Positions 58,189-64,000 of a stretch of DNA of 64,000 nucleotides are shown here, in pieces. Below the pieces are notes generated by a model. The model was not told where the DNA came from. It saw only the letters and a program-made list of their open reading frames with translations, and did no database searches. The stretch's first letter is position 1. The number at the start of each line of letters is the position of its first letter. The stretch spans positions 5,990,001 to 6,054,000 of the forward strand of contig NZ_CP045740.1 of assembly GCF_009650765.1 (NCBI RefSeq). Direction: 5' to 3'. This DNA comes from Streptomyces sp. SUK 48 (GTDB lineage Bacteria > Actinomycetota > Actinomycetes > Streptomycetales > Streptomycetaceae). Position numbers and translations under genes: made by a program.

Positions 58189-58204
58189 ATCGGGGAAGAA
58201 GATC

Positions 58205-58936
58205 ATGGCCCTCATCGAGACCACGGCGGCGCTGCACGAAGCGCACCGCGACAACCACACGCACCGCGATGTCAACGGCGGCTGGCTGCGCCCCGCCGTC
58301 TTCGGCGCGATGGACGGCCTGGTCTCCAACCTCGCCCTGATGACCGGTGTGGCCGGTGGCGCCGTGGGTCATCAGACCATCGTCATCACCGGACTCGCGG
58401 GTCTTGCCGCCGGCGCCTTCTCCATGGCCGCCGGCGAGTACACCTCCGTCGCCTCCCAGCGCGAGCTGGTCGAGGCCGAGCTGGCCGTCGAGCGCCGTGA
58501 ACTGCGCCGCCACCCCCAGGACGAGGAGGACGAGCTCGCGGCGCTCTACGTGGCCCGGGGCGTGACCCCCGAACTGGCCCGCGAGGTCGCCCGGCAGCTG
58601 TCCAAGGACCCCGAGCAGGCCCTGGAGATACACGCCCGCGAGGAACTGGGCATCGACCCGGGCGACCTGCCCTCCCCGCTGGTCGCGGCCGTCTCCTCCT
58701 TCGGTTCCTTCGCGCTCGGCGCGCTGCTGCCCCTGCTGCCGTACCTGCTCGGCGCGACCGTCCTGTGGCCCGCCCTGCTGCTCGCGCTGCTCGGGCTCTT
58801 CGGCTGTGGCGCCGTCGTGGCCAAGGTGACCGCGCGCAGCTGGTGGTTCAGCGGACTGCGGCAACTCGCCCTGGGCGGCGCGGCCGCCGGTGTGACGTAC
58901 GCCCTCGGCGCACTGTTCGGAACGGCCGTAGGATGA
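58205..58936 (+). CDS. VIT1/CCC1 family Fe/Mn transporter
   Basis: 243 residues with about five membrane segments. Starts with a His-rich stretch (HEAHRDNHTHRDVNGG), then AVFGAMDGLVSNLALMTGV and FSMAAGEYTSVASQRELVEAE, the VIT signatures; a charged cytosolic helical part (residues ~80-145) is the metal-binding module of this family. Exports Fe2+ or Mn2+ from the cytosol in known members. The iron box ending 16 bp upstream of its ATG suggests control by the DtxR/IdeR-like repressor DmdR. Confidence 0.92.
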   Translation: MALIETTAALHEAHRDNHTHRDVNGGWLRPAVFGAMDGLVSNLALMTGVAGGAVGHQTIVITGLAGLAAGAFSMAAGEYTSVASQRELVEAELAVERRELRRHPQDEEDELAALYVARGVTPELAREVARQLSKDPEQALEIHAREELGIDPGDLPSPLVAAVSSFGSFALGALLPLLPYLLGATVLWPALLLALLGLFGCGAVVAKVTARSWWFSGLRQLALGGAAAGVTYALGALFGTAVG

Positions 58937-58944
58937 TGCGCGCC

Positions 58945-58974
58945 GGTACTTATACGTGGTGGCGAATAAGTACC
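58945..58974. promoter_or_regulatory. GGTACTTAT inverted repeat
   Basis: GGTACTTAT (58945-58953) and ATAAGTACC (58966-58974) form a perfect 9-bp inverted repeat with a 12-nt gap, unusually AT-rich here. It begins 8 bp after the VIT stop, so it could be a terminator or an operator for gltB. ACCCGTT is repeated just after it. Confidence 0.5.
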
Positions 58975-59322
58975 CGTTACCCGTTGGTTTCGGATGCGTG
59001 ACCACGGGGCATGAGCCGTAAGCGCTGTGGGCAATGACGCCTGCCGCACCCCTGTGGGACGGGCCGACGAAGACCCCCCTGCTCCCCCCGGACCGATGGC
59101 CACCGATCCGACCGATGGTGCCCAGCGGTCCACCCCCCACGCGTTCGCCGCCACCGCGGCGACCAGGTCGCCCCCTGCGGCACCCGGTCGTCGCGCCATG
59201 CGGCACCGGCCGCTTCGTGCGGTGACAGGCCGTCTCGCGCGGCTTCCGGACACCCGCCCAGAACCCCCGTGGTGTCCGCATGATGAAACGGAGTATCCAC
59301 TTCCCGAGAACCGGGCCATCAT
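58975..59322. other. gltB upstream region without a supported gene
   Basis: The ~350 bp hold no frame with a ribosome site or protein-like composition. Frames at 59027-59326 (plus) and 58977-59300 (minus) look like chance. A possible long gltB leader is transcribed here. No riboswitch was recognised. Confidence 0.6.
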
Positions 59323-59338
59323 GTAACCTGCACGAAAT
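59323..59338 (+). promoter_or_regulatory. candidate GlnR site upstream of gltB
   Basis: GTAAC-N6-GAAAT (59323-59338) fits one a/b half-site of the GlnR consensus gTnAC-n6-GaAAC, about 75 bp before gltB. A second pair at the required spacing is not evident, so the site is single and the assignment tentative. Confidence 0.4.
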
Positions 59339-59413
59339 TTCGCCATCTCCGCAGAGGGCCAACGTCGTCCCTCGGCACACGCCACATGCCATATGACGAC
59401 GACGGGAGAGCCG

Positions 59414-64000
<4,587 letters not shown>

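Noticed and set aside
59027..59326. 99-codon plus-strand frame upstream of gltB
   Set aside because: No ribosome site, Pro/Arg-rich, no recognisable features; probably noncoding leader.

Overview
The window is a high-GC actinobacterial chromosome segment, almost certainly from a Streptomyces. Gene order matches the core region of Streptomyces chromosomes (sepF-yggT-divIVA-ileS, the his operon, the trp genes, lgt, gltB), third codon positions are nearly all G/C, GTG and TTG starts are common, and several Streptomyces-type genes are present (priA, trpM, HGxxPAAW protein, TIGR02234 protein). I see no phage, insertion sequence, CRISPR array, tRNA or rRNA, so this is mostly conserved chromosomal core. 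Symbols are given only where the family is clear.

Layout. 1-2155: end of the division cluster (sepF cut by the left edge, yggT, divIVA). 2324-5760: ileS on the minus strand with a T-box leader that probably controls translation. 6058-10969: TraR/DksA-like zinc-finger protein, lspA, an RluA-type pseudouridine synthase, an acetyltransferase and a cation/proton antiporter. 11146-18580: short-chain dehydrogenase, MscS channel, dienelactone-hydrolase-like protein, PhoD phosphatase, a DsbA-like thioredoxin protein, a membrane protein and a DUF2252 protein. 18805-22344: dnaE. 22426-31067: a 60-residue basic protein, NYN-domain protein, ABC exporter pair, DUF2567, YbaK, Lon-substrate-binding protein, an unrecognised helical protein and a beta-helix membrane protein.

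31281-36997 is the operon hisD-hisC-hisB-(54-aa membrane protein)-hisH-priA-(Rid protein)-hisF, nearly all with 4-bp overlaps or tiny gaps. hisI lies apart at 39737, directly before trpE. The trp block follows: trpE, TIGR02234 membrane protein, HGxxPAAW protein, DUF2752, then trpC-trpM-trpB-trpA. No trpF is present; in Streptomyces PriA serves both HisA and TrpF. A thioredoxin-fold protein and lgt come next. 48833-57929 is a minus-strand operon of four ADP-ribosylglycohydrolase homologues, a ribokinase-family kinase, a class III CoA transferase and a CitE-like lyase. The window ends with a VIT/CCC1 metal transporter behind an iron box, and gltB, which runs off the right edge.

Three reading frames contain apparent one-base deletions in C/G runs: trpE near 40482, gltB near 60302, and probably the tail of the outermost ADP-ribosylglycohydrolase near 56812. 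A regulator fragment at 37060-37252 carries an extra G. These may be sequencing errors or real mutations, and must be settled before predicting Trp or Glu metabolism. The items most worth a second look are the four-paralogue ADP-ribosylglycohydrolase operon, the GxHH signature in IleRS, the tandem palindromes upstream of hisD, the recurring leaderless-promoter layout, and the exact inverted repeat spanning two convergent stop codons.
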